DNA from: Dehalobacter alkaniphilus | GTDB taxonomy: Bacteria > Bacillota > Desulfitobacteriia > Desulfitobacteriales > Syntrophobotulaceae | Direction of reading: 5' to 3' | Assembly (NCBI GenBank): GCA_040500365.1 | Contig: CP148031.1 | Location: forward strand, 1,302,001 to 1,366,000 | DNA: 64,000 nucleotides | Part shown: piece by piece, positions 50,444 through 58,264 of the stretch | Layout of the letters: every line of letters begins with the position of its first letter | Position numbering within the stretch: position 1 is the stretch's first letter | Program-made: the position numbers and the translations under genes | Notes under the pieces: model-generated | Told to the model about the DNA's origin: nothing | Databases searched by the model: none | The model's input: only the letters and a program-made list of their open reading frames with translations

Positions 50444-50761
50444 ATGGGTGGAATCATCGCATATATTTTGGGTCTTGCTACGGTATTGCTTATTCAATTA
50501 TACAAAAAGTCTGTGGAGAAGAAGAACCGCAAGTTCGGCATCTGGAGCTGGGTATTATCAATATTTGTTACACTCTATGTAGATTTTTTAATATATTGGC
50601 TCTACATGGGAGTATGGGAGGGGCAGCCCAAAGCCGGAATAGTCGGATTATTCCTGATGGGTATTATTGGGGTCGTTATCGTTGCTGTTGCTCAATTATT
50701 GGTCAGCAAATCTTTTGGAAAAAAAACGATTGCCAAGTTAATGAAAGGAGAAAAAGCATAA
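50444..50761 (+). CDS. rdhB: RdhB membrane anchor of reductive dehalogenase
   Basis: The 105-residue form starting at ATG 50444 (MGGIIAYILGLATVLL) has three hydrophobic segments (about 1-19, 35-55, 62-84) and the WSWVLSIFVTLYVDFLIYWLYMG core typical of RdhB anchors. GGGAG lies 16 bp upstream; GTG 50432 is an alternative with a closer site. A long basic frame extends upstream but lacks a ribosome site and looks non-native. It overlaps no gene and ends 1 bp before rdhA. Confidence 0.8.
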   Translation: MGGIIAYILGLATVLLIQLYKKSVEKKNRKFGIWSWVLSIFVTLYVDFLIYWLYMGVWEGQPKAGIVGLFLMGIIGVVIVAVAQLLVSKSFGKKTIAKLMKGEKA

Positions 50762-50762
50762 A

Positions 50763-52157
50763 ATGTCTAAGAAACTTAGCAGAAGGTCCTTTCTGAAAAG
50801 TACTGCACTGACTGGAGCCCTGACCAGTATATTGACACTTACGCCCGGAGCAAGAGAGAAATTACTTGGAGACGGTGCTGCGAGTGCGCTGGAATACCCC
50901 AGAGTGGATAAACCGCCTTATGAGGTTGAAGGTGAAGTCGGGCGATTTGATAATAGAAATAACGCTCATTCCCGCGGGTATTGGGATGAAAGCCAGTCGT
51001 TTTATATGTTTGGCCCACAAGGGATGACAGCCTTTCATGATACTTTAAAAAATATTGCTACCGGGACACCAAAACCTGGGTTTGATCATCGCGATCTATC
51101 ATTATTTATGAGTTCCGCGTTGATGTTTAAAGTTGGTAGCTTTGCTGCGTCGCACCTGTGGGAGCCAGAACTGCCTCCGGGATTAACACAACCATACAAG
51201 ACGACTCCGGAAGAAGCAGCCCAGACTGTGAAAATGGCCGCTAAACATTTCGGCGCAAGCGTTGTGGGAACCTGTAAGCTTAATCGGAATTGGCTTTACA
51301 GTCACAGGTATCACGTTGAGAATTGGAAGACGGATGCCAAAGACTTGTTTACAAAAGTGTTTGGTCTTGAAAAAGGCCTGTTGGGGCCGGTGATGACACC
51401 CGAAGAAAGAAAGAAATTACAACTGCCGAATGTAGATGATGAATTGCCTCAAGAGATGAATAACGTTATCGTCTGTGGTATTGAAATGGACTACGAGGCC
51501 TACCAGCGTACCCTTTCCTGTGTTGAAGTAGCTGAAACGTATCGGGCATACAGCTTTGATAAATTCTTGATTATGCACTTGGCCCTCTTTATTAATTATA
51601 TGGGTTACCGTGCTTGGCCATTTGGCAGTTATGGACCAGGCTTGGGAATTCCGATGGCTGTCGATGCAGGGCTGGGGGAAATGGGACGGAATGGTCTGCT
51701 TATCAACCCGGACTTTGGACCTCGTCTGCGTATTTGTGGTGTTATCACCGACATGCCTATCCAGCCGGATAAACCTATAGATATGGGAGTGACCAAGTTC
51801 TGCGAGACCTGTGCGGTTTGCGCTGATAACTGTCCTTCCGGGTCTATTCCCAAGGATAATAATCGTACTGCCGAAGCCGTATATTCCACTACAAATTCTG
51901 GTGTTAAAAAGTGGCCGATTGATGCTTGTAAATGCAAAGCCTATTGGGATGATCATAACATAAGTGCTTGTGGTAACTGTGTTCATTATTGTCCGTACAA
52001 TAAACCCAAAACTGAAATGCATAAGTTAGCAGCGCATTTGGCACCGACGCTAGGATCCACGCTTGTCAAGATGGAAAAAATGTTAGGCTATTCAGAACCC
52101 AAAGATGTGGCAAGCTGGTGGGCACAGGATCCTAATAAATTCTTTCCAAGGAAGTAA
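50763..52157 (+). CDS. rdhA: Reductive dehalogenase catalytic subunit (RdhA)
   Basis: The 464-residue precursor has a twin-arginine signal (SRRSFLKS, Arg7-Arg8), a corrinoid-binding core, and two cluster motifs: CETCAVCADNCP (347-358) and CKCKAYWDD...CGNCVHYCP (second set ending about 411). It ends WWAQDPNKFFPRK. Several residues differ from CprA (for example MDYEAYQRTLSC, GSYGPGLGIPMAVDAGLGEMG), so the substrate is probably different and cannot be named. AAGGAG lies before the ATG. It is followed by rdhC, forming an rdhB-rdhA-rdhC operon. Confidence 0.95.
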   Translation: MSKKLSRRSFLKSTALTGALTSILTLTPGAREKLLGDGAASALEYPRVDKPPYEVEGEVGRFDNRNNAHSRGYWDESQSFYMFGPQGMTAFHDTLKNIATGTPKPGFDHRDLSLFMSSALMFKVGSFAASHLWEPELPPGLTQPYKTTPEEAAQTVKMAAKHFGASVVGTCKLNRNWLYSHRYHVENWKTDAKDLFTKVFGLEKGLLGPVMTPEERKKLQLPNVDDELPQEMNNVIVCGIEMDYEAYQRTLSCVEVAETYRAYSFDKFLIMHLALFINYMGYRAWPFGSYGPGLGIPMAVDAGLGEMGRNGLLINPDFGPRLRICGVITDMPIQPDKPIDMGVTKFCETCAVCADNCPSGSIPKDNNRTAEAVYSTTNSGVKKWPIDACKCKAYWDDHNISACGNCVHYCPYNKPKTEMHKLAAHLAPTLGSTLVKMEKMLGYSEPKDVASWWAQDPNKFFPRK

Positions 52158-52176
52158 GTAGAACTACAAAAGAATT

Positions 52177-52200
52177 GCCGGCTCCCAAGCGGGAGTCGGC
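52177..52200 (+). terminator. Hairpin between rdhA and rdhC
   Basis: GCCGGCTCCC (52177-52186), loop AAGC, GGGAGTCGGC (52191-52200), one G-T pair. No T-run follows, so read-through to rdhC is likely. Confidence 0.55.
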
Positions 52201-52273
52201 ATATCATTATTAGGTTTCTTATTTACTTCATTTGTCAGCCTAGTTATTAGTCACACTTCTGGAGGAAGCAGTA

Positions 52274-53452
52274 ATGTTAAAACGCATAATGATAGTTGTT
52301 GCGGTTGCTATATTGATTGGGGCTTTGGCATATTCCAATATGGCAGCAGAGAAGGATGAACTCCTTTACATGAAACAGATTTTGCCGCAAACAAACTTTG
52401 AAAAAATAAGTAACAACCCTCCAACTTTTAAAACGGATCAAAGCAACGGCAAGGAACATTATTATGTCGTATTTGGAGAGGCCAATGGTTACGGCGGGCC
52501 AATGAAGGTAGCTGCAGTAATTGATCCGCTGGGGGAGATCCAACAGGTTGTGGTTGTGGAGAGCAGAGAGACGCCTAGTTTTTTGAACAAAGTCTTAAAG
52601 GCAAAATTTCTGGATCAGTTTAAGAACATAAAAGCAAATGATCCGATTGAACTGGGTGCTGACATTGATTACGTCACCGGGGCCACGGTAAGTTCCAGGG
52701 CTATCGCCAATGCTGTACGACAGGGAAGTCACGAAGTGGCAGTCAATCAACTTGGTCTAAGCATATCGGAAAAGCCGGAATCCTGGAAGTTTGGGTTAGC
52801 GGAAGCAAGCGCGATCATTCTGCTTTTAGCCGTATGGGTCCTAAGCTTGGTGTGGAAAAAGTCCAAAATGCGGTATATTACTTTACTTGCTGCAGTCATT
52901 ATCTTTGGATTCTGGCTTAAAATCCAGATTTCCTTATCCTCTATCTCGGCATTATTGATGGGGTATTGGCCTTCTATACACAGTAATATGATTTGGTATG
53001 TAATCGTACTAGGTGGTTTAGGAATCGCTCTTTTTTCAGGACGCAACCTATACTGTTACTGGCTGTGTCCTTTCGGGGGAGTACAAGAATTAACAAGTAT
53101 GGTAAGAGGTCGCAGCAAGTGCCGAAGGGTATCTAATCAGCTCCTGAAATTATTGCCTAAGATACTGTTATGGTCTGGCTTACTTTTAACTTTCCTGTAC
53201 CGGAACCCGGCTATTGGTAGTTATGAACCATTTGGCACGTTGTTTGGGCTTACAGGGACTTTTCTTAATTGGCTATTATTGCTTGTGATTATGACGGGGT
53301 CCATCTTTATCTATCGGTTCTGGTGCGATTGCTTCTGTCCAGTAGGTGCTTTTCTGGATATTTGCGCTAAAATCAGGCGTAGACTCGGAAAACTCGTGCA
53401 CTTACCTGAGAAAGTTACCCAGCACCAAATGCCGATGAATAAAAACGAGTAG
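52274..53452 (+). CDS. rdhC: RdhC/CprC-type membrane flavoprotein with FMN-binding domain
   Basis: The 392-residue protein has an N-terminal membrane helix, a periplasmic FMN-binding domain with the flavin-attachment motif DYVTGATVSS (about 134-143), five or six further helices, and two cytoplasmic cluster motifs, CYWLCPFGG and CDCFCP. This is the NosR/RdhC layout, thought to transfer electrons or flavin across the membrane. ATG 52274 follows GGAGGAAG. It lies 116 bp after rdhA in the same direction. A similar protein is at 60383. Confidence 0.92.
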   Translation: MLKRIMIVVAVAILIGALAYSNMAAEKDELLYMKQILPQTNFEKISNNPPTFKTDQSNGKEHYYVVFGEANGYGGPMKVAAVIDPLGEIQQVVVVESRETPSFLNKVLKAKFLDQFKNIKANDPIELGADIDYVTGATVSSRAIANAVRQGSHEVAVNQLGLSISEKPESWKFGLAEASAIILLLAVWVLSLVWKKSKMRYITLLAAVIIFGFWLKIQISLSSISALLMGYWPSIHSNMIWYVIVLGGLGIALFSGRNLYCYWLCPFGGVQELTSMVRGRSKCRRVSNQLLKLLPKILLWSGLLLTFLYRNPAIGSYEPFGTLFGLTGTFLNWLLLLVIMTGSIFIYRFWCDCFCPVGAFLDICAKIRRRLGKLVHLPEKVTQHQMPMNKNE

Positions 53453-53480
53453 GTGTAATTAAATCAACGCGAGGGAGAAA

Positions 53481-53687
53481 ATGAATAATAAATACAATAT
53501 CGGTGATATCCTAAACCATGCCTTATGTGTTGTTACACTTGTAATAATCAGTTTGATCTTTTGGCAGAACATAGATTCTAATTCTGTTGCAGACTTAAGT
53601 GCCCAAAAAATTAATATGGAATCCCAAACTCCTCAGGAGCCTGAAATTCCAGAAGATATTGATATGCATAACTTTGCAGTAGAATAA
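53481..53687 (+). CDS. Small single-span membrane protein downstream of rdhC
   Basis: The 68-residue product follows GAGGGAG. One hydrophobic helix (ALCVVTLVIISLIFWQ, about 14-29) is followed by an acidic tail (PEIPEDIDMHNF). No family is recognised. It occupies the same place as the 34-residue protein behind the second rdhC at 61585, so small membrane proteins may be regular partners of RdhC (inference). Confidence 0.7.
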   Translation: MNNKYNIGDILNHALCVVTLVIISLIFWQNIDSNSVADLSAQKINMESQTPQEPEIPEDIDMHNFAVE

Positions 53688-53698
53688 ATGAGGCCAGT

Positions 53699-54388
53699 TT
53701 ATAATTGGGATTCAACCCATGATTTGAAGTCTTCGGGAAAATATATATTTCGATCTATTACTTTGATCATACCTTTGTTTTTTAAATCAGAGAATTGCTT
53801 CGTAACAAATTCTCGTGTAGCACCAATAGAATCTGCAATCTCTTGATGAGTAAGGATATATGGGGCTTTATACCAATTATCATATTCTGAGTGATTGAGT
53901 GAATAAAGATTACGTAAGAATAGTAAAAACCGCTGTCTTGGAGGGAAAAACCATAAGGATTCGAAATTTTCTACAAGCGCAATAGCGTAATTACTCAAGT
54001 AGTCCATAAAAGCAAAGGCCAAGATGGGGTTACCATTAATTCCTTCAAAAATTTGATTTTTCGTGACATAACAAATTGTGCTGTCTTCACAAGCCCTTAT
54101 CTCAAGGGGAGACGATTTTACTTCCAGAAGTACGGGAACTAAACCGTAAATTCCTCCGGCTTGAATAATACTCACTGTTCTTTGTCTTCCGTCTTTACTT
54201 AACATCATGGTCTTCAATGTTCCTTTTTCGACACACTGGATGTAGTTTATTTCTTCACCGGTATTTATGACTCTTTGTCCTTTGCTTACAGTAAAACGTT
54301 GACCATTCGTCTTCATAAAATCAAATAGTTTTTCAGATGAAGGCTCCCATGGGAAATGTGAATAGTCAAACACTGCAATCACCTCCAC
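53699..54388 (-). CDS. CRP/FNR-family regulator (2)
   Basis: The 229-residue protein has an effector domain with GEEINYIQCVEKGTLKTM and a C-terminal helix-turn-helix LTHQEIADSIGATREFVTKQF; the hinge FFPPRQRFLLFL is Phe-rich. It is more distant from CprK1 than the product of 49441. It faces the rdhBAC locus tail to tail, and its start points toward the divergent corrinoid methyltransferase operon at 54773, so it may control either. The ribosome site is GGAGGTG. Confidence 0.85.
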   Translation of the reverse strand: MEVIAVFDYSHFPWEPSSEKLFDFMKTNGQRFTVSKGQRVINTGEEINYIQCVEKGTLKTMMLSKDGRQRTVSIIQAGGIYGLVPVLLEVKSSPLEIRACEDSTICYVTKNQIFEGINGNPILAFAFMDYLSNYAIALVENFESLWFFPPRQRFLLFLRNLYSLNHSEYDNWYKAPYILTHQEIADSIGATREFVTKQFSDLKNKGMIKVIDRNIYFPEDFKSWVESQL

Positions 54389-54772
54389 ATACAGATTCCC
54401 CTATACCTTATCATATCATTTCTGTTTCTGAAGATATGTGAATCAAGACACACTCTGTCTTTGATTATCAGAAAAGCAAAACAAAGGAATCGTCAGAAAA
54501 TAAGGATAATTAAAGCATTTCCAAATAATATAAAAATTATTTGTTATTATTTGTTAGGCCAATAAAAATAATCCACAATGAAATTGGGTAAAAACTGTTG
54601 TATAAATAATACGGTAAATAATTTTGAAAATTTAAAATATATAAATTATACCCTTAGTAAGCGCTAAGCTTTATTAAATTTTATCTATGATATATTTACT
54701 TGTATAGACAGCAAACTTTATTATCAATAGACTAAAAAATAGCTGTAAAAAGTTTAAGGAGGATGGTTTGAA
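54389..54772. other. AT-rich divergent regulatory region
   Basis: These 384 bp between the CRP-like gene and the methyltransferase operon are about four fifths A/T. They hold the CTTAG palindrome promoter at 54653 and the AAGGAGG site of 54773. No small gene is supported. The start of the CRP-like gene lies close to 54388 and its promoter must lie here. Confidence 0.5.
54653..54696 (+). promoter_or_regulatory. CprK-type class II promoter of corrinoid methyltransferase operon
   Basis: CTTAG-TAAGCG-CTAAG (54653-54668) has the same outer arms and length as the cprBA site (CTTAA-GAAATA-CTAAG). TATATT (54691-54696) follows the 14-bp core after 23 bp, one base more than at cprBA, again without a -35. 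This implies that dehalogenase and methyltransferase genes share a regulator. Confidence 0.65.
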
Positions 54773-55411
54773 GTGATGGATTTGAAAGCCCTGATTCAAG
54801 CGATGTCCGATTTGGACGAAGACGTGTTAAACAAGGCGATTGATGAAGTGCTAAGCAAAGACGACAACGCCGCCGAAGTTCAAGAAGTTGTTAAAGCCTG
54901 TCAGCAAGGTATGACGCTCGTAGGTGAACGCTATGATTCGGGCGAGTACTTTATCGGAGACCTGGTCTTCGCCGGGGAAGTTTTGCAAAACGTAATGGAC
55001 AAGCTCAAACCGGTTTTAAGTGCAGGATCTTCAGCAAAAGGCGGAATGATTGTCCTGGCTACCGTTTTCGGAGATCTTCATGATATCGGCAAAAATATTT
55101 TCAGATCCATGGTTGAAGCCGCAAATTTCGAGGTGATCGACCTGGGGATCAATGTTCCGGTTAGCCAGATCGTGGACAAGGTTAAAGAGGTTAACCCTGA
55201 TATCGTAGGCTTAAGCGGCGTACTGACTTTAGCGCTGGATAGTATGAAAGAAACGGTTGATGGACTGAACAATGCGGGCCTTAGAAATTCAGTCAAGGTG
55301 ATTATCGGCGGAGTACCCGTTAATGAGAATGTATGTCAAAGCATAGGGGCGGACGCCTTTTCGACAAACGCAGCTGAAGGGGTCAAAATATGCCAAAGAT
55401 GGGTGGGTTGA
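54773..55411 (+). CDS. Corrinoid-binding methyltransferase protein (3)
   Basis: The 212-residue protein (GTG 54773 or ATG 54776, behind AAGGAGGA) has the helical cap (about 1-85, CQQGMTLVGERYDSGEYFIGD) and a B12 domain with GDLHDIGKN, GLSGVLTLALDSM and IGGVPVNEN. The His in DLHDIGK is the lower cobalt ligand. Its stop abuts the start of the URO-D-type gene. Position between two rdh loci and a CprK-type promoter upstream suggest co-regulation with dehalogenation. Confidence 0.92.
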   Translation: MMDLKALIQAMSDLDEDVLNKAIDEVLSKDDNAAEVQEVVKACQQGMTLVGERYDSGEYFIGDLVFAGEVLQNVMDKLKPVLSAGSSAKGGMIVLATVFGDLHDIGKNIFRSMVEAANFEVIDLGINVPVSQIVDKVKEVNPDIVGLSGVLTLALDSMKETVDGLNNAGLRNSVKVIIGGVPVNENVCQSIGADAFSTNAAEGVKICQRWVG

Positions 55412-56587
55412 TTGATGAGTGAAATAATGAACCTTTACCAAAAACGTGTAGAAAGAGTTTACAAAGCCATTAATCTAGAACAACCGGATCGAGTTCCGAT
55501 CTCTTCCGCTCTTGGAACATGGTCTTCCTACTATGCAGGGTACACTGACTCCGAATCCAACTGGGATTTGGATAAATGCAGTAAGTCTCTTCTAAAAGTA
55601 GTTAACGACATACCGATGGACGTCTTGCACATGTTTTACGCCAGACCCGGTGGCATGTATCAGGCTTTGGGCAGTAAATCTTTTCATTATTTGAATGAAA
55701 GCAACATTGTTCAATATTCAGATGAGAATGCGGAAGTAATGACTAGCGAAGAATATCCTGAATTTATTAAAGACCCATTTAGGTTCATGGTGGAAAAAGT
55801 TTTGCCGCGGAAATATTCGGAATTGGCAAAAGAATCACCTGCAAAGGATTTAGCACTAGCAAAAGGCGCTATGCAATTTGGTATGTATGGAGCGAAAAAG
55901 GGCGCTGCAGAGGCTAATCTAATAACCCAGTATGGAATACCTATGCTATTTGATGGTTTAGCAATAATGCCATTAGATTGGATTGCCGATTTCTTCCGGG
56001 GTATTAAAGGCGCATTTATGGATATGCGTCGTCGGCCTGAAGAATTGCTTGAGGCTGCGCAGGCACTTACTCCGTTAGTAATAAGGTTTGGAATGGGTCA
56101 GATGTTTTCAACACCACCGAAAGCAAACCCCAAAATCATCCTACTTCCTTTACATTTACCTACTATGCTTAAAACAGCAGATTTTGATAAATTTTACTGG
56201 CCTATGTTTAAAACGATTATCGAGGCCTTCGTGGCTAATGGAGTAATTCCAATGCCATTCTATGAAGGAGATTGGTCACGCTACTATGATCATCTTCAAG
56301 ATCTGCCTGCCAAGAAAACACTGGGATGGTTCGAACACGGCGATTCTAAAGAACTTAAACAGAAGCTTGGAAATACCATGTGCATACTAGGTCTTTTTCC
56401 GTTAACGTTGTTACAATATGGCACGAAGGAAGAATGTATTACCAAAGCGAAAGAATTATTGGATGATCTGGCTCCTGGCGGAGGATATATTTTCTCAACC
56501 GATAAGGAACTTCTTTCGGCAGCTGACGGCAAGGTGGAAAACATCATCGCCGTAAACAAGTTTGTCATGGAGTATGGTATTTATTAA
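55412..56587 (+). CDS. Uroporphyrinogen decarboxylase-fold methyltransferase
   Basis: The 391-residue protein directly follows the corrinoid protein gene. URO-D fold landmarks include RVYKAINLEQPDRVPISSALG, DVLHMFYARPGGMY, FYEGDWSRYYDHL and LAPGGGYIFSTDKEL. In the last motif a Cys zinc ligand of related enzymes is replaced by Gly/Tyr, and no HxC pair is seen, so methyl activation may differ. Substrate likely a methoxylated or methylated compound (inference). A 47-residue frame follows. Confidence 0.85.
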   Translation: MMSEIMNLYQKRVERVYKAINLEQPDRVPISSALGTWSSYYAGYTDSESNWDLDKCSKSLLKVVNDIPMDVLHMFYARPGGMYQALGSKSFHYLNESNIVQYSDENAEVMTSEEYPEFIKDPFRFMVEKVLPRKYSELAKESPAKDLALAKGAMQFGMYGAKKGAAEANLITQYGIPMLFDGLAIMPLDWIADFFRGIKGAFMDMRRRPEELLEAAQALTPLVIRFGMGQMFSTPPKANPKIILLPLHLPTMLKTADFDKFYWPMFKTIIEAFVANGVIPMPFYEGDWSRYYDHLQDLPAKKTLGWFEHGDSKELKQKLGNTMCILGLFPLTLLQYGTKEECITKAKELLDDLAPGGGYIFSTDKELLSAADGKVENIIAVNKFVMEYGIY

Positions 56588-56603
56588 TAGGAGGTGCTTC
56601 ACG

Positions 56604-56747
56604 GTGGAAGAACAATTGTTGATCTCTTGGAGTGATATCGTAAAAGAGCATCCGGAGCTCGCAGATAAAGATCCTGCGATGGGTATGAATTGGGATATCG
56701 GGCAGGAAATGATTTTTGCCTATGTAACTTTCCTGGCGCTCTTTTAA
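56604..56747 (+). CDS. Short protein after the methyltransferase gene
   Basis: AGGAGGTG then GTG 56604 gives a 47-residue frame (MEEQLLISWSDIVKEHPELADKDP, in pieces, ending FAYVTFLALF). It is too short to classify and could be either a small accessory protein or the start of a truncated gene. It lies 16 bp after the URO-D-type gene and shares its transcript. Confidence 0.5.
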   Translation: MEEQLLISWSDIVKEHPELADKDPAMGMNWDIGQEMIFAYVTFLALF

Positions 56748-57053
56748 ACAAAGAGAATAAGGGAAACTAAGAAAAAATAACCGAAATAAGTTAATAGGTC
56801 AATTTCAGGCTGTTTTATTTAATGTCATAGAAGATTACTACAGTCTCGAGCCAGGAGAAAATCCTGGCTTTTTATCACTTCAAATATTGTAGCTGCGAGA
56901 ATGTGTGAGTGGAGTATCCAGCGGAGTATCTTGTATGTCTACGCTGCCCAAGAAAAAAGGAAAACGCCTCAAAATAATATTGAAGCGTTAGAGATGGGAC
57001 TCATATTACCTTAATTTATTTACATTAGTGTCAATAGCTCCTAGAAAGAAGGT
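56748..57053. other. Spacer after the methyltransferase operon
   Basis: This 306-bp stretch has a terminator at 56849 and no supported gene. Confidence 0.5.
56849..56874 (+). terminator. Rho-independent terminator of corrinoid methyltransferase operon
   Basis: AGCCAGGA (56849-56856), loop GAAAA, TCCTGGCT (56862-56869), then TTTT. Confidence 0.9.
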
Positions 57054-57359
57054 TTATATCAGAGCATCAACTTTTGCTGGGGTGAAAATGAGCTTCTTAT
57101 CCTTGACCTCAGCTGTACCATTGAGACGATAGCCTTTAGGTCCGCCGTCCATTGTGGCTGCAACAACCCATATGTTTTTGTCAGCTGCTAAATTCTGTTG
57201 TGTTACGTCCATTTTGTAAATGCCGAAGACTACTGTGTCACCTACAACTTCGCCTTTGCCAACAATAATTGGGTGAGGAATGCCATCTGCACCCAGTGTG
57301 ACAAGGGAAAGAAAGGCCGAACCCTCAATGACTGCTTTGACCCCTTCATTAATAACCAT
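57054..57359 (-). CDS. Pyridoxamine-5-phosphate-oxidase-like flavin-binding protein
   Basis: The 101-residue protein (MVINEGVKAVIEGSAFLSLVTL, GADGIPHPIIVGKGE, KGYRLNGTAEV) is a short split-barrel, somewhat shorter than the similar proteins at 2843 and 15608. GGAGATGG lies before the start. It is divergent from an HxlR regulator, repeating the pair found at 2309/2843. The substrate is unknown; flavin reduction is likely. Confidence 0.78.
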   Translation of the reverse strand: MVINEGVKAVIEGSAFLSLVTLGADGIPHPIIVGKGEVVGDTVVFGIYKMDVTQQNLAADKNIWVVAATMDGGPKGYRLNGTAEVKDKKLIFTPAKVDALI

Positions 57360-57484
57360 CTCGCCATCTCCTTAATATTTTTTGATAGTCTTTACTTTAG
57401 TTTTGCTACCTAGTACAATATTACTACCTGGATTTTATTTTTCAAGTACGCAGAAAATGATGAGTAGGTAAGGAAAAACTGACT
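57360..57484. promoter_or_regulatory. Divergent promoter region with CTACCT repeats
   Basis: CTACCT occurs at 57406 and 57424, 18 bp apart, and its inverse AGTAGGTA at 57463. Such spaced repeats suit a dimeric HxlR regulator. Confidence 0.45.
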
Positions 57485-57859
57485 ATGAAAAGCGATCAAA
57501 ACAACAGCGCATGCAGAAATAACTGCCCATGTATGGAGGATTGTCCATTAGGAAGTGCATTAAGGTTAATAGGCGGAAAATGGAAAGTACCCATTTTATG
57601 CGCGCTTAATCAAGACGGTATAACAAGGTATAATGAACTGAAACGCAAGATTAGAGGCATAACAAATACGATGTTGGCAGGTTCATTGAAGGAATTGGAA
57701 GAAGACGGTCTTATCTACCGTAAACAATATATGGAGATGCCGGTGAGGGTTGAATATGCATTGACGGACCTTTGTAGTGACCTGATGCCGATTCTAAAAC
57801 AACTTGCACATTGGGGGATTCAGGTTCAGGAGTCTGAATACACATTGAACAAAAACTAA
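57485..57859 (+). CDS. HxlR-family transcriptional regulator
   Basis: The 124-residue protein has an N-terminal Cys-rich stretch (CRNNCPCMEDCPLG) and the HxlR winged helix (LRLIGGKWKVPILCALNQDGITRYNEL in pieces, RVEYALTD wing). The extra Cys cluster, absent from most HxlR proteins, could sense oxidants or bind a metal. It is divergent from the split-barrel gene at 57054 and probably controls it. Confidence 0.9.
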   Translation: MKSDQNNSACRNNCPCMEDCPLGSALRLIGGKWKVPILCALNQDGITRYNELKRKIRGITNTMLAGSLKELEEDGLIYRKQYMEMPVRVEYALTDLCSDLMPILKQLAHWGIQVQESEYTLNKN

Positions 57860-58032
57860 GAAGTGCCCCGATAATATATGTTGTATAAAATAATAAGGCG
57901 AATATTTTGGGGAGCATTAGTCTGAAATAGTCTATTGCTCCTTTGTTTGCATTATACAAAAATACTTAGGGTTGTCAGAATGGGGCTTATCCTAAAGGAA
58001 TACATCATTTGATCAAAGCCAGTTTTACTTTT

Positions 58033-58056
58033 ACTTTTCTGAATATTCAGAAAAGT
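58033..58056. repeat. 24-bp perfect palindrome
   Basis: ACTTTTCTGAAT-ATTCAGAAAAGT, upstream of rdhA locus 3. Suitable as a dimer binding site. Confidence 0.85.
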
Positions 58057-58099
58057 ATTTGTTTAACATACACAAAAAGTTGACTGCTATACACTGAAT

Positions 58100-58111
58100 A
58101 CGAGCGCTCGT
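58100..58111. repeat. 12-bp perfect palindrome
   Basis: ACGAGC-GCTCGT, GC-rich within AT-rich DNA, about 9 bp before a possible -10 (TATGAT, 58120-58125). Its position suits a repressor. Confidence 0.75.
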
Positions 58112-58264
58112 GTTTAAGATATGATCTGTATTTTAAAGTAAAGGAGGAAAGGTATAGACTCACAAGTCTAAAAAAACCAGAACTTCATAGCGCAAATGTT
58201 TAGCATCTAAGGGACTTTTAACATTATCTTTTTTATTTTCACAAATTGGAATGGAGTGAACAGG

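Larger units (their letters stand above)
57860..58264. other. Regulatory spacer upstream of rdhA (locus 3)
   Basis: The 405-bp region has no supported gene. It holds two perfect palindromes, 58033-58056 and 58100-58111, a TTGACT at 58080, TATGAT at 58120, and the GGAG site of rdhA. No CTTA-type palindrome with TATATT was found, so this locus may be controlled differently. Confidence 0.5.
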
